The notes under the pieces: model-generated
Told to the model about the DNA's origin: nothing
Database searches by the model: none
What the model saw: the letters and a program-made list of their open reading frames with translations, nothing else
NCBI GenBank assembly: GCA_003167365.1
Contig: PMTM01000008.1
Location: 1-64,000, forward strand
Source of the DNA: Spartobacteria bacterium
GTDB lineage: Bacteria > Verrucomicrobiota > Verrucomicrobiia > Chthoniobacterales > UBA10450
DNA: 64,000 nt
Direction of reading: 5' to 3'
Shown: positions 9,372 to 18,929 of the stretch, piece after piece
How the letters are laid out: each line of letters starts with the position of its first letter
Position numbering within the stretch: position 1 is the first letter of the stretch
Program-made: the position numbers and the translations under genes

Positions 9372-10745
9372 ATGAACGAAGAGAACCAAAACCAGCCACC
9401 GCTGGAAGCGGGATCGACTGCTGCTTCCGATCAGCGTGCTCGCCGTCCGCGACGGCGTTATCCGCGACGGCGCTTCTACAATCGTGGCGAGCGCAGCGAC
9501 AATTCCAATTCATCCTACGATGATCAGCGGGGCGGCTCGCCCGATCCCGCAACCGCCACGGCTGAACCGGGAAGCCCGGAAGCGCTTGCGCAAGATCGGC
9601 AATTGCCAGGCGAAGCCGAAAACGGCGACCAGGTTCAGCGCGAACCGGAATTTGGCGAAGGCATCATCGAGATTTCCGGGAAAGGATTTGGTTTCCTCCG
9701 CGACGCGAAACGCAATTTCATTCAGACGCCCCAGGATATCTTCGTAACGCCCGAAACGGTGCGGCGTTTTGCTTTGCGCGACGGAATGTGGATTTACGGC
9801 GAAACCCGCCGGGGCAATCGCGGCCCACAATTGACCAAATTGCTGACGATTAACGGCGAAGAGCCGACAAAATATCAGGGACTCCGGCCGTTTGAGGAAC
9901 TCACGACAATCAATCCAAACAAACGGATCAAACTTGAGACGGTGCCGGATCGATACACGACCCGGATCATGGATTTGATGACTCCGCTCGGCATGGGCCA
10001 GCGCGGCCTCATCGTCGCGCCGCCGCGCACGGGCAAAACCACATTGCTTCATCACATCGCGGACGCCGTCGTCAAGAATCATCCGGACATGAAGTTGATC
10101 ATTCTTCTGGTCGACGAGCGGCCCGAAGAAGTGACCGATTTCCGGCGTTCACATCCCAAGTCCGAGATCATTGCCAGTTCGAACGACAGCGACATTAAAA
10201 GTCACACTCGCATTGCCCAACTCGCGATCGAACGGGCGAAACGGCTCGTCGAAGCCGGCCAGCATGTTTTCATCCTGCTCGACTCGATTACGCGAACGGC
10301 CCGCGCTTTCAACAACGCGATGGGCGGTGGCGGTCGCACCATGAGCGGTGGCATCGATGCGCGGGCGATGGAAATTCCGAGAAAAATTTTCGCAGCCGCG
10401 CGCAACACCGAAGAAGCGGGGTCGCTTACCATTGTCGCCACTGCGTTGATCGAAACCGGCAGCCGCATGGACGAGCTCATCTTTCAGGAATTCAAAGGCA
10501 CCGGAAACATGGAAATGGTTTTGGATCGGAAGATTAGCGATCAGCGCATCTATCCCGCGATCGACATTTTCCTGTCCGGAACGCGCCGTGAAGAACTACT
10601 GCTGCAGGCGTGGGAATTAGAGAAAATCAATCTGATTCGCCGCGGACTGGCCGGGCACAAACCGGAAGAAGCGATCCAGCGCTTGTTGATGTTCGTGAAG
10701 AAATTTCCAACCAACACCCAGATGTTGAAGGAGATTCCGGGCTAG
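9372..10745 (+). CDS. rho: transcription termination factor Rho
   Basis: 457-residue hexameric RNA helicase that terminates transcription. Residues 1-90 are a disordered Arg/Asn/Gly-rich extension (RRPRRRYPRRR near residue 25). The cold-shock-like RNA-binding domain follows (EISGKGFGFLR, then IFVTPETVRRF). The ATPase core has Walker A PPRTGKT at 217-223, Walker B in LIILLVDERPEEVTDF, and the R-loop/arginine-finger region ETGSRMDELI. Walker A differs slightly from the PPKAGKT of the E. coli protein. The ATG at 9372 is chosen; an in-frame TTG at 9327 would add 15 residues of no recognisable Rho sequence. Rho-dependent termination probably explains why few intrinsic terminators are seen in the window. 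Confidence 0.96.
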   Translation: MNEENQNQPPLEAGSTAASDQRARRPRRRYPRRRFYNRGERSDNSNSSYDDQRGGSPDPATATAEPGSPEALAQDRQLPGEAENGDQVQREPEFGEGIIEISGKGFGFLRDAKRNFIQTPQDIFVTPETVRRFALRDGMWIYGETRRGNRGPQLTKLLTINGEEPTKYQGLRPFEELTTINPNKRIKLETVPDRYTTRIMDLMTPLGMGQRGLIVAPPRTGKTTLLHHIADAVVKNHPDMKLIILLVDERPEEVTDFRRSHPKSEIIASSNDSDIKSHTRIAQLAIERAKRLVEAGQHVFILLDSITRTARAFNNAMGGGGRTMSGGIDARAMEIPRKIFAAARNTEEAGSLTIVATALIETGSRMDELIFQEFKGTGNMEMVLDRKISDQRIYPAIDIFLSGTRREELLLQAWELEKINLIRRGLAGHKPEEAIQRLLMFVKKFPTNTQMLKEIPG

Positions 10746-10900
10746 TATTTGTAATTGGCGGTGTCATTCCGAACGAAGCGAGAGCCCTCACAAGCCAGCG
10801 ACGATCTTCGCGAGATATTTCGTTCCATTTAGGACGCAGGATTCTTTCTGCCCGCCTATCGTTTCGAGATAGACTATGCCGACAAGAACGCGCCATCCTC

Positions 10901-11701
10901 ATGCGTCCACGCAGGCTGTTTAGACTAATTCTCGGGCGAACGCGCGCTACTCCCGGAGAATTGAGCACGCCGGAAATTCACCGTGCGATTTTGCGCGCCA
11001 TCGAACATTCGACGCCGCAAGTCCTGTCAGGTGATTATCTGGATGTTGGGAGCGGAGCCGGCAGACTCCTGCAGCTAATCGCCGCGCGCTATGGCGTTCG
11101 TTCCTTCGCGTGCGATTACACGGATCGGTTGATGAACGTGCAGGGCCAGCCGGTGGACATTGTCGATCTTAACCACGATCCACTGCCTTATGTGGACAAT
11201 CGGTTCGTGCTGGTCACCTGCGCCGAAACTATTGAGCACCTCGAGCGTTACCGTGAAACGCTTCGCGAAATCCATCGCGTCTTAAAACCGGGCGGGATCG
11301 CTGTTATTTCAACACCAAATGTACTCAATCTCCGCTCGCGCGTGCACTATCTGACGTTCGGATTCCCGTCTCTCTTCGGTCCACTCGCGGTTGGCGAGCA
11401 GGACGTGCACAGTCCGCGCGGGCACATTAACCCTGTCGGTTGGTTTTATCTCGCGCACGCCCTTTTGGATGCAGGTTTTGTCGATATCAAACTCAGCGTC
11501 GATCATTATCAGCGTCGCTCGTTCATCTCGCTCTTGTTTCTATTGTTGCCGATCCGTCTCGCCGCGCTGTATGCCTATCACCGCGAGTTGAGAAAATATC
11601 GCACGATCAACGCGCAGAATGAGTGGGCCGTGCGTAAAATCAATTCCCGCGACATCCTGCTGGGCCGCACGCTCATAGTGACAGCACGAAAGACGCAATG
11701 A
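10901..11701 (+). CDS. class I SAM-dependent methyltransferase
   Basis: 266 residues. Motif I DVGSGAGRLL at about 48-57 binds the methionine-derived cofactor. The post-I acidic region, CAETIEHLERY and the loop RVLKPGGIAVISTPN follow, as in the Methyltransf_11/23 group. The C-terminal third is basic with a hydrophobic stretch (ISLLFLLLPIRLAALY), suggesting membrane association and a lipid or quinone-like substrate, but this is inference. The frame is open further upstream into rho; the ATG at 10901 is the first start placing motif I at the usual distance. Its TGA overlaps the ATG of the next gene (ATGA at 11698-11701), so the two are probably translationally coupled. Confidence 0.85.
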   Translation: MRPRRLFRLILGRTRATPGELSTPEIHRAILRAIEHSTPQVLSGDYLDVGSGAGRLLQLIAARYGVRSFACDYTDRLMNVQGQPVDIVDLNHDPLPYVDNRFVLVTCAETIEHLERYRETLREIHRVLKPGGIAVISTPNVLNLRSRVHYLTFGFPSLFGPLAVGEQDVHSPRGHINPVGWFYLAHALLDAGFVDIKLSVDHYQRRSFISLLFLLLPIRLAALYAYHRELRKYRTINAQNEWAVRKINSRDILLGRTLIVTARKTQ

Positions 11702-12218
11702 GAAATCGACCTCAACCCGGGTGGGAGCTTCTTCCGCTGGAGGAAAAGGAAAAACGCACCTCGCTCGATCCACTCTTTAAATGGATCGCTTTTGTCATGG
11801 ACGATTTTCTGCGAATCCCAGGAACGAAACTTTGGTTCGGCTTGATCCGATCATCGGGTTGCTGCCGGGGATCGGCGACACCGCCTCGGCAATTATTTCT
11901 GTTCTCGCGCTTATCGTTGCGGCGCGCCGCGGCATTCCGAAAATTCTGCTCGCGCGGATGTCGTTGAACATTTTGATTAACGAACTCGTCGGAATCGTCC
12001 CCGGCGTCGGCGATGCCTTTTCATTCTGGTTCAAATCGAACGCGCGTAATTATGAGCTGCTTAACAATTATTCCGTTGTCCCCGGTCGCTCGAGAAAAAG
12101 CGATTGGATTTTTATGATCGCCGTCCTGGCTTTACTCTTCGTTATTGTGTTCGCGGGACTTCTTGTCAGTTTTCTGGTCCTGCAGCAGATCGGAAAATTT
12201 GTCGCCGGCAGAAGTTAA
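11698..12218 (+). CDS. DUF4112 membrane protein, interrupted by a one-base frameshift
   Basis: Two frames together give one DUF4112 protein. The first frame, from ATG 11698, reads WIAFVMDDFLRIPGTKLWFG. The second continues from about 11841 with LDPIIGLLPGIGDTASA, then NILINELVGIVPGVGDAFSF, and a C-terminal transmembrane helix (about the last 35 residues). The two halves of the family motif meet exactly at ggcttgat (11839-11846), where one extra C would restore the frame. No slippery heptamer or downstream structure suggests programmed shifting, so this is a recent mutation or a sequence error. DUF4112 function is unknown. The stop overlaps the convergent glnE stop (TTAA at 12215-12218). Confidence 0.75.
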
Positions 12219-14950
12219 CGGGTCGCAGTCTTGGCGTACCCCTCGTAAAGGCGATGAATCGCTTTCCGCGCATCGACATATTCTTTCGCAAACACATCGA
12301 CATTTTCGCAGCCGAGCCGGCGAGCTAACTTTTCTTGTTCTCTGGAATCGGTCGGCAATGTCGAAACATTTTTGATGTCCCAACGCCGCAGAACGACTTC
12401 GCAACGCCGCAGAAACTCATAATTCTGTTTCGCAATCTCTGCTTCGTCCGTTGAAATTACATTGCCATTCCGCAATGCATTTAGCGCGTCGCCCCAGTTC
12501 GGGTTCCATATCCCGGCCCGCATTTGCAGCGCTTGCACGAAAAATTCCGCTTCGATCATTCCACCTTCGCCGGTCTTGAAATCCAGGAAATCCGAGCCGG
12601 AACCTCGTTCGCGCCGGATTCTTGTGAGCATATTGTCGATCTTGTCGAAAAGATCGGATTGTCGGCCAGCCTCGCGCCAAATGTTTTGTACCATGTCAAT
12701 GTATGGTTGCTGCAGCGGGCCGGCGATCGGTCGCGCGCGGGTCAACGCCTGGATTTCCCAAGGCTGCGCGCGCTGACGATAATAAGTTTCGTAACCGTCT
12801 AGAGGAGAAATGAGCGGGCCCTTTTCGCCATCCGGGCGAAGACGCGCGTCCAACACCGAGATATTTCCTTCAGCGCTGGATTGCGCCATCGCCACCATGA
12901 GATTCTGGGAGGCTCGAATATCGTCACCAACAAAAAGAACATCGAGATCAGCCCCGTAGTTTAGTTCGCGTCCGCCAAATTTTCCGAGGGCAATAATCGT
13001 GATCCCGTCTCCACCCAGAAGATTCCTCAAGAAAAGCAGGCAGGCCTCCGCCAACACGGAAAGTTCGGTGAACAACGCCGGAGGATCGACCAGCCTCAGA
13101 ACATCGCGCAACATGATCCGCAGCAACTGAGTTTGTCGATAGGCACGGACTGGATTGAGCGCTTCTCGCTTGGCGCCGCAAGAATTGAGACGGCGCAAAT
13201 GTTGTTCTAAAGAAATCGAAGCATCGATGTTCTCATCACGCGTAATTTCTTCCAGCAACTGCGGCCGCCGGATGAGTAGGTCTCCGGCAAAACGGCTGGC
13301 GTCGAATGTTTTTACGATCAAGTCGAGCAGTCGCGGATTTGTTACGAGCAACTCGAAAAGCAAACTCCGCAGACCATAGGCTTCAACAAAGCGGACGAAT
13401 TGATTGAGCGTGGCGTCCGGATCGGTTGCTTTGGTCAGAGCATCAAGCAGGACCGGCCGAAGCTTGCGAAACACTTGACGGGTGCGCGGAGCGATATGGA
13501 AGGTCGTTGCCCCCGTGGCTAAATCGCTCAACGCCTTTGTCGCGCGTTGCTCGTCACTGAAAATGGTCAGGTCGACGGTGCTTGATTCTTGCGTCTTTTC
13601 CGAGATGATGCGCGCGAAGATCGAGCGAACCTTTTGCATCTGTTCTTTCAGCGCGGACGTAAATAGATCGCTCGATGAGAAGCCGAGACTTAAAGCCAGC
13701 CGTCGCAAGGCTGCCGGCTCGTGCGGCACGGTGTGAATCTGTTGCTCGGTTTCAATTTGCAAGCGGTGCTCCGTGCACCGCAGGAATCGGTAGGCCCGGT
13801 CAAGATCGAGGACTTCGCTTCGCGGAATCAATTGAAGCTGGGCCAGCGCCCGAAGCGCCTCCAGCGTGCTCGGTTCTTGCAAGAAAGCCTGGCGTGAGCC
13901 GTGAATAAACTGAAGGGCCTGCACGACAAATTCGATCTCGCGAATGCCGCCGACACCAAGCTTGACGTCGCGCTCGAGATTTTCCCGTCCGACAACATCG
14001 CGCTCGATGCGTCTCTTGATGCTTGCGATCTCGTCGAGAAGATCGGGCGTTGGGTTTCTTGGATAAATGAAGGGTTGATGCTGCCGTAGAAACTCGTAAG
14101 CAAGCTCGCGACTGCCGCTGACCCCACGTGCTTTGATCAACGCGAGCCGCTCCCAAGTTTCGCCGAAGCCGGCATAATAATTTTCCATGCTTTCCAATGA
14201 ACGTGCCAGAGGCCCGGCGGATCCTTCTGGTCGGAGGCGAAGATCGACGCGAAAAAGAGCGCCTTCGGAGTCTGGCGTCGAAAACGTTTCGAGAATTTGT
14301 TTGCCCAGGCGATTGAACCATTCGTGGTACGATCCACGCGGCGAAAGTTCCCCTTCCTCGCTATAAATGAAAAGAAGATCGACGTCGGAACTATGATTGA
14401 GCTCGCGTCCGCCCAGTTTGCCGAGGGCCAGAATTGTAAACTCAGCGGAGGGAGATCCGAAGCGGTTGCGAAATTCCGTATTCCAATGTTCGAAAACTTC
14501 GATCAAACAAATCTCCGCGAGTTGCGATAACTCGAGAGTGGTTTCCTCGAGCGGCGCGGCGCTCGCGAGTTCGCGCAGAGCGATTCGGGTCATCTGGCGG
14601 CCTTTCCAACGGCGCAAAGAGCGAAAGTTGTTGGCTGCGATATCGCCATCGCTCCACGATTGAAGGTCAGCGCGCATTCGGCCAAAGCCGCGGCGGCCCG
14701 CGCAAACGTCGAGTTGAGCGAGCCAGCGCAAGGCATCCGGGTCTTGCGCAAGACGAGACGCACAAACGCTCGAGACGGCGAGAAGATGCAGAAGCGCCGC
14801 TTCGCCTAGCGGAAAACTCTCGATTAGATCGGCGATCGACGGGACGGATGGCGGCCAGACATCGCGCAGTTGCAGGAGCGCGCTTTCAACTTGCGGGGGA
14901 TGAAGCGACGCCGCTGCCTTTTCTTGAATCCAACACGCGTGGCGATCCAT
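12215..14950 (-). CDS. glnE: bifunctional glutamine synthetase adenylyltransferase/deadenylylase
   Basis: About 911 residues from the ATG at 14950. GlnE adds or removes AMP on glutamine synthetase in response to PII signalling. Both nucleotidyltransferase copies are visible: FTILALGKLGGRELNHSSDVDLLFI in the N-terminal half and ITIIALGKFGGRELNYGADLDVLFV in the C-terminal half, each with the G-G-x12-D-x-D metal site, and each followed by the RLRPEG/RLRPDG and GGIREIEF/GGMIEAEF conserved blocks. The family is usually 940-1000 residues, so the start may lie upstream inside the rhomboid gene end. The same frame is open to 15205, but that part overlaps the rhomboid gene heavily and does not look like GlnE. 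Confidence 0.93.
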   Translation of the reverse strand: MDRHACWIQEKAAASLHPPQVESALLQLRDVWPPSVPSIADLIESFPLGEAALLHLLAVSSVCASRLAQDPDALRWLAQLDVCAGRRGFGRMRADLQSWSDGDIAANNFRSLRRWKGRQMTRIALRELASAAPLEETTLELSQLAEICLIEVFEHWNTEFRNRFGSPSAEFTILALGKLGGRELNHSSDVDLLFIYSEEGELSPRGSYHEWFNRLGKQILETFSTPDSEGALFRVDLRLRPEGSAGPLARSLESMENYYAGFGETWERLALIKARGVSGSRELAYEFLRQHQPFIYPRNPTPDLLDEIASIKRRIERDVVGRENLERDVKLGVGGIREIEFVVQALQFIHGSRQAFLQEPSTLEALRALAQLQLIPRSEVLDLDRAYRFLRCTEHRLQIETEQQIHTVPHEPAALRRLALSLGFSSSDLFTSALKEQMQKVRSIFARIISEKTQESSTVDLTIFSDEQRATKALSDLATGATTFHIAPRTRQVFRKLRPVLLDALTKATDPDATLNQFVRFVEAYGLRSLLFELLVTNPRLLDLIVKTFDASRFAGDLLIRRPQLLEEITRDENIDASISLEQHLRRLNSCGAKREALNPVRAYRQTQLLRIMLRDVLRLVDPPALFTELSVLAEACLLFLRNLLGGDGITIIALGKFGGRELNYGADLDVLFVGDDIRASQNLMVAMAQSSAEGNISVLDARLRPDGEKGPLISPLDGYETYYRQRAQPWEIQALTRARPIAGPLQQPYIDMVQNIWREAGRQSDLFDKIDNMLTRIRRERGSGSDFLDFKTGEGGMIEAEFFVQALQMRAGIWNPNWGDALNALRNGNVISTDEAEIAKQNYEFLRRCEVVLRRWDIKNVSTLPTDSREQEKLARRLGCENVDVFAKEYVDARKAIHRLYEGYAKTATR

Positions 14951-14993
14951 CAACGCGGAAGATGCCGCGAAATCAACAGAAGACCAATTGCGA

Positions 14994-15830
14994 CTAACGC
15001 GACTGAGATTCGAGAATTTTTTCGCGGCCCCTGGCCAGAATGCGCCGTTCGGCTCGCGTGAGGCTTTTGAGGCCGGCGCGCGAAATTTTTTCGAGTAAAG
15101 GGTCGATTTCCTCGACCATGAACTGTTCGGCGTCCATCTGCTGGTAACGTTCGGCCGAGGCGCGGCGTTGCGAAATAATTCGCTGCAAGATCGATGGCCG
15201 TCCAAATCCTAAAAGATGTGCGTAAAGCCATCCGGCCGCACACCCGCCGAGATAGGCGCTGTGAACCACCGTGCCTCCGCGATCGATACAAACCAATATC
15301 AACGCCAGGACAAACGCTCCGGAGGCGAGATGCTTCGCTTTCAAGCGCAGCGGCACTACGAAAAACACGGTCGAAGTGAGTTCCAGTTCCGGAAGAATGG
15401 TCGCGTAAGCGACGAGCACGGCCGCGACGCCACCCGAAGCGGCAAACAGCACGCAGCCGGAGGGCATGAGAAAAAGATGGCCGAGTTCTCCGGCAAACGA
15501 TCCGGCCAGATAAAGATAAAGAAAATGCCGTTGGCCAAGAATCGTCTCGAGATCGCGTCCCAAAACAAAGAGAATGAGCATGTTTCCAAGCAAATGCCAC
15601 GGCCCGTTATGCAGAAGCGGGGCGATGACAAACTGCCAGGTGTAGGCGTCGCGCACGCCGTTGTCGCTTATTCCAAGATAATCGCGACTGAAACCCGGCC
15701 GATATGTTTCGAGGAAAAGTTGCGTTACGAAAACCGCTACGTTGAGCCCGAGCAATGTGAGCAGGACAAAGCGCGATTGCTGGGTCCAGCGCCGGGTGAA
15801 GGTGAGCTGCTTTCGCCCGGATAAACGCAT
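14994..15830 (-). CDS. rhomboid family intramembrane serine protease
   Basis: 278 residues with about six membrane helices. The rhomboid signature is complete: HLLGN at 79-83 (oxyanion His and Asn), the nucleophile in ASGG at S132, and catalytic H190 in VVHSAYLGG. The cytoplasmic tail (about 215-278, with EIDPLLEKISRAGLKSLTRAE) is the short C-terminal domain often found on rhomboids from this kind of genome. The ATG at 15830 is preferred over a TTG at 15848. It lies upstream of glnE on the same strand, so glnE may depend on its promoter. Substrate unknown. Confidence 0.9.
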   Translation of the reverse strand: MRLSGRKQLTFTRRWTQQSRFVLLTLLGLNVAVFVTQLFLETYRPGFSRDYLGISDNGVRDAYTWQFVIAPLLHNGPWHLLGNMLILFVLGRDLETILGQRHFLYLYLAGSFAGELGHLFLMPSGCVLFAASGGVAAVLVAYATILPELELTSTVFFVVPLRLKAKHLASGAFVLALILVCIDRGGTVVHSAYLGGCAAGWLYAHLLGFGRPSILQRIISQRRASAERYQQMDAEQFMVEEIDPLLEKISRAGLKSLTRAERRILARGREKILESQSR

Positions 15831-15869
15831 TACGAAAGAGTATCGCAACGCGTTCGAATTGTCGATGTT

Positions 15870-16733
15870 TTAGACAGGTGCTAGGACGCGAAGCGAGCGT
15901 TTTTGCACGCTAAACTCGACCGGGCAATTGCCAACCAGCTCGCCATCCAGCTCCACTGGGACCGCTTGGTCGCTCGACACGCGCAACTGGCGAGTCTGGA
16001 AGTATTCGACCTCAGAAGTCCGAATCTCGGAACTGAACAGCACATTCTGAAGATACTTGATGATTTCCAGATAACCGAGCCGCTTGAATGCAACGACGTC
16101 GAGCAAACCGTCGTCGATTACGGCGTGTTTGAAAAAAGGAAATGGCCCGCCGTAGAGACGTCCATTTCCAACGAGCACGAAGGAGCCTTCATCGATCGAA
16201 GCGTTTTCAGATTCAATAAAGAGACGCGGCGGCACCCGGGCGGCGATCTTCGCCGCGTGAATAAGATAACTTAGCGGCCCAAAGCTGCGTTTTAGGGCAA
16301 AGCTAGTTTCCTTTACAACTTGTGCATCGAGTCCCACCCCGGCGAGTTGCGCGAAATGTTTTCCATTCGCGCTGGGAAGATCGACGAGGCGGGTATTTCC
16401 ACCTTTAATAATATTCCAGCAAAGTCCCAAATTGTGTGTGGGCAGGCCGAGTTCCGTGGCGAAAACATTCATGGTCCCGATTGGCAGAAGACCGAGGATG
16501 GCGTCGCTCCCGGCCAGACCGTTAACCACTTCGTGGATGGTGCCGTCGCCACCGGCCGCGACAATTCTCTCGAATCCCTCGTGCGCGGCGCGACGTGCCA
16601 ACGCTTCGGCTTCGCCCGAGCGCGAAGTTTCGCAGATGACACTCCCGCGGGCGACCGATTCAACGCGCGTCCGCTGGCGCCTTGCCCGCGCGCCGCGCGC
16701 GGCAGGATTCAAGATAACCAACGTGCTATTCAT
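15870..16733 (-). CDS. diacylglycerol kinase-like lipid kinase (YegS/DagK family)
   Basis: 287 residues. The nucleotide loop is at the N-terminus (ILNPAARG at 7-14) and the catalytic-domain signature GGDGTIHEVVNGL begins at 61. GTMNVFA, LLDVVAF and the C-terminal VPVELDGELVG block are all typical of the DAGK_cat/LCB5 superfamily. Members phosphorylate diacylglycerol, sphingoid bases or related lipids at the membrane. Given the sphingolipid locus 15 kb away a sphingoid-base substrate is possible, but nothing in the sequence decides this. The ATG at 16733 is used; an in-frame TTG at 16745 precedes it. It is divergent from the AsmA-like gene, with 58 bases between them for both promoters. Confidence 0.88.
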   Translation of the reverse strand: MNSTLVILNPAARGARARRQRTRVESVARGSVICETSRSGEAEALARRAAHEGFERIVAAGGDGTIHEVVNGLAGSDAILGLLPIGTMNVFATELGLPTHNLGLCWNIIKGGNTRLVDLPSANGKHFAQLAGVGLDAQVVKETSFALKRSFGPLSYLIHAAKIAARVPPRLFIESENASIDEGSFVLVGNGRLYGGPFPFFKHAVIDDGLLDVVAFKRLGYLEIIKYLQNVLFSSEIRTSEVEYFQTRQLRVSSDQAVPVELDGELVGNCPVEFSVQKRSLRVLAPV

Positions 16734-16791
16734 TTCGTTCGCCAAGAGGCTTTAATCTTTTCTTCAAACTCGGTCTGCGTAACATCTCCGC

Positions 16792-18360
16792 GTGCGAAAA
16801 CTCAAACAAATCGTCATGATTGTCCTTGGGGCGTTCTTGGCCCTGGCGGCAGTCGTCTTGCTCGGGGTGAATTTGTATGTGCAATCGCAAGGTACACAAA
16901 CACGAATTCAGCAGGAACTCAGCCAGCGTCTCGGAACGCCCCTCAATGTTCGGCGCATCAGTGTGACTCCTTGGGGCGGTCTTAAGCTGAGCGGCATTAC
17001 CATTCCGCAAATCTCGGGGCCGGTATCCAGTAATTTTCTGGAAGCCAGCGCGTTTCGGCTTCGAATTAGTTTCCTTTCACTTTTCTCGCGGCGCTTGGTG
17101 ATCAAAGAAGTATCGCTAGCCGATCCTCGTGTGATTTGGTCGCAAGATGCGGACGGCAAATGGAGGTTGCCTGGCTCGGCCGAACGAGAAAGTTCGCGTG
17201 CGCCGATCACCGAGGTTCCCGTCGCGGAACCATCTCCTGCAATTGTGACCACCGGGCCGTCCGCTCCAATTCAAGCATCTCCAACTATCGCGCAAGAGGC
17301 CCAGCCAAGTCGTGAAACCGTAGACGAGCATGCGACCGCTCGATTCGTTCCGGAGATTCAAGGCATCAACGTGCGTCGCGGCAACTTTCGATTCCTGGAT
17401 CAATCCGGAAACTTCGTTGCCAGTTTCGAGGGCCTGCAATTTCGTTCCACCATCCGCAGCGGCGTGGATCTGCGCGGAAATGCGAACGTGGCGAGAATCT
17501 CGTTACGCGACCGGTTCTTTCTCGATGGAATGCATTCCACGCTTCACTATGACCCTACGGAATTGGATTTGTCACAAATATTTTCGCATGCGGGGGGCGG
17601 CGATGTCACCGGTCGCTTCGTTATGCAACCGCAAGCGGAAGATTCACCGTTTAATGTGGCCGTAAGATTTCGAAATGTGGAAGCCGACCAGATAATTGCG
17701 GAAGCGGGCGGTCCGAAAGACGTCGTTCGGGGGAAATTGGAAGGAAATTTTGAAGCGACTGGTAAGATTGCCGATCCCAATGCGCTTACCGGAACCGGAG
17801 AGATTTTATTGCAAAACGGACAGTTGCAGCAATACAGCTTGCTCGCGGCTCTCGGTCAAATCTTGCAGATCGAAGAACTAACCCAGCTGCATCTCGAACA
17901 AGCCGAAGCGAAGTATCATATCAACTCGGGCGTAGTTACAGTCGATGAGCTAATCTTGCGGTCACCGAACGTGCGCCTTTCCGCCAAAGGCACGATCGCT
18001 TTCGACGGAAAACTGCGCCTCGAATCTCAGCTCGCCATCAACGACAAGATCCGCAATCAACTCTTTAAGCCGATTCGCGCGAATTTCGAACCATTGAGCG
18101 AGTCTGGTTATTACGCGGTGGATTTCGAAGTTAGCGGCACGATCGATCGGCCAAAATCGAACCTGGTCGAAAAAGTCGTGGGCCGGGATCTGAAAGATTT
18201 CGGCAGCAGCGTGATCAACAGTCTCCTAGGAGGCGGAAAGAGCGACCGCCAGCGAAAGAAGAAATCGGGTGACATTTCCCCAACGCAATCCCCGTTGCCA
18301 TCCGCCGCGCCTTCAGCAACACAATCCGAAGCCGCCTCCTCTCCGGCTGCATCGCCATGA
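16792..18360 (+). CDS. AsmA-like envelope protein
   Basis: 522 residues. One N-terminal membrane anchor (about residues 7-29) is followed by a large periplasmic domain with the AsmA opening (RIQQELSQRLGTPLNVRRISVTPWGGLKLSGI) and the repeat-like beta strand pattern of the AsmA/TamB superfamily; the C-terminal part (about 300-470, LEGNFEATGKIADPNALTGTG, then NVRLSAKGTIAFDGKL) fits the AsmA C-terminal domain. Such proteins form lipid-transfer bridges or modulate outer membrane assembly. The tail is Ser/Pro/Ala-rich and disordered. The start codon is GTG at 16792. The stop overlaps rsmD by ATGA. Confidence 0.8.
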   Translation: MRKLKQIVMIVLGAFLALAAVVLLGVNLYVQSQGTQTRIQQELSQRLGTPLNVRRISVTPWGGLKLSGITIPQISGPVSSNFLEASAFRLRISFLSLFSRRLVIKEVSLADPRVIWSQDADGKWRLPGSAERESSRAPITEVPVAEPSPAIVTTGPSAPIQASPTIAQEAQPSRETVDEHATARFVPEIQGINVRRGNFRFLDQSGNFVASFEGLQFRSTIRSGVDLRGNANVARISLRDRFFLDGMHSTLHYDPTELDLSQIFSHAGGGDVTGRFVMQPQAEDSPFNVAVRFRNVEADQIIAEAGGPKDVVRGKLEGNFEATGKIADPNALTGTGEILLQNGQLQQYSLLAALGQILQIEELTQLHLEQAEAKYHINSGVVTVDELILRSPNVRLSAKGTIAFDGKLRLESQLAINDKIRNQLFKPIRANFEPLSESGYYAVDFEVSGTIDRPKSNLVEKVVGRDLKDFGSSVINSLLGGGKSDRQRKKKSGDISPTQSPLPSAAPSATQSEAASSPAASP

Positions 18361-18929
18361 GAGTCATCGCCGGATCCGCCGGCGGGATTCAATTGCACGT
18401 TCCGAAACGCGGCGTCCGGCCGACCATGGACCGCGTGAAAGCGGCAATCTTCTCCAGTTTGGGCAACGCCGTAAGCGATGCGCATGTTCTCGATCTTTTT
18501 GCCGGAAGCGGCGCGTTGGGGATCGAAGCGTTGAGTCGAGGCGCGGCGTCTGTTTTTTTCGTGGACGAAGATCGGCAATCGATCGCAGCGATCGAGAAAA
18601 ATCTCGGAAAAGCAAGGTTTCAAGCGCGAGTGCGCGAGCAGGACGTGTTTGAATTTCTAAAGCGCTTTTCTTCACCCGAGAGATTCGAAATCATCTTCGC
18701 CGATCCGCCCTACGAAAAAACCAAATCCGGCGAGCATTTTACCGAAAAACTCTTGTCGAATGAAATCTTGCCGCAATTGCTCGAGCCGGACGGAGTCTTC
18801 ATTTTGGAAAAGCTTCCGGCTGAGGAGATTCCAATGACGAAATTTTGGGAAATCCGTCGCAGCAAACGCTACGGTTCGACGGAAGTTCTATTTCTGCGAC
18901 TGGCGACTGCAACGACGAAGACAGTTTGA
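18357..18929 (+). CDS. rsmD: 16S rRNA (guanine966-N2)-methyltransferase RsmD
   Basis: 190 residues, family-typical. The start MRVIAGSAGG, the RPTMDRVKAAIFSSLG block, motif I DLFAGSGALG (46-55) and the N-methyltransferase motif DPPY (116-119) are all present. RsmD methylates G966 of 16S rRNA in the 30S particle. The ATG overlaps the stop of the AsmA-like gene, and its own TGA overlaps the start of waaA (TGATG at 18927-18931), so the three genes form one unit. Confidence 0.95.
   Translation: MRVIAGSAGGIQLHVPKRGVRPTMDRVKAAIFSSLGNAVSDAHVLDLFAGSGALGIEALSRGAASVFFVDEDRQSIAAIEKNLGKARFQARVREQDVFEFLKRFSSPERFEIIFADPPYEKTKSGEHFTEKLLSNEILPQLLEPDGVFILEKLPAEEIPMTKFWEIRRSKRYGSTEVLFLRLATATTKTV

Noticed and set aside
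10610-10900. Extension of the methyltransferase into rho
   Set aside because: The upstream part is another frame of the rho end; ATG 10901 gives the expected distance to motif I.
14951-15205. N-terminal extension of glnE
   Set aside because: The open frame overlaps the rhomboid gene and its translation shows no GlnE features; start moved to 14950, though a start slightly upstream remains possible.
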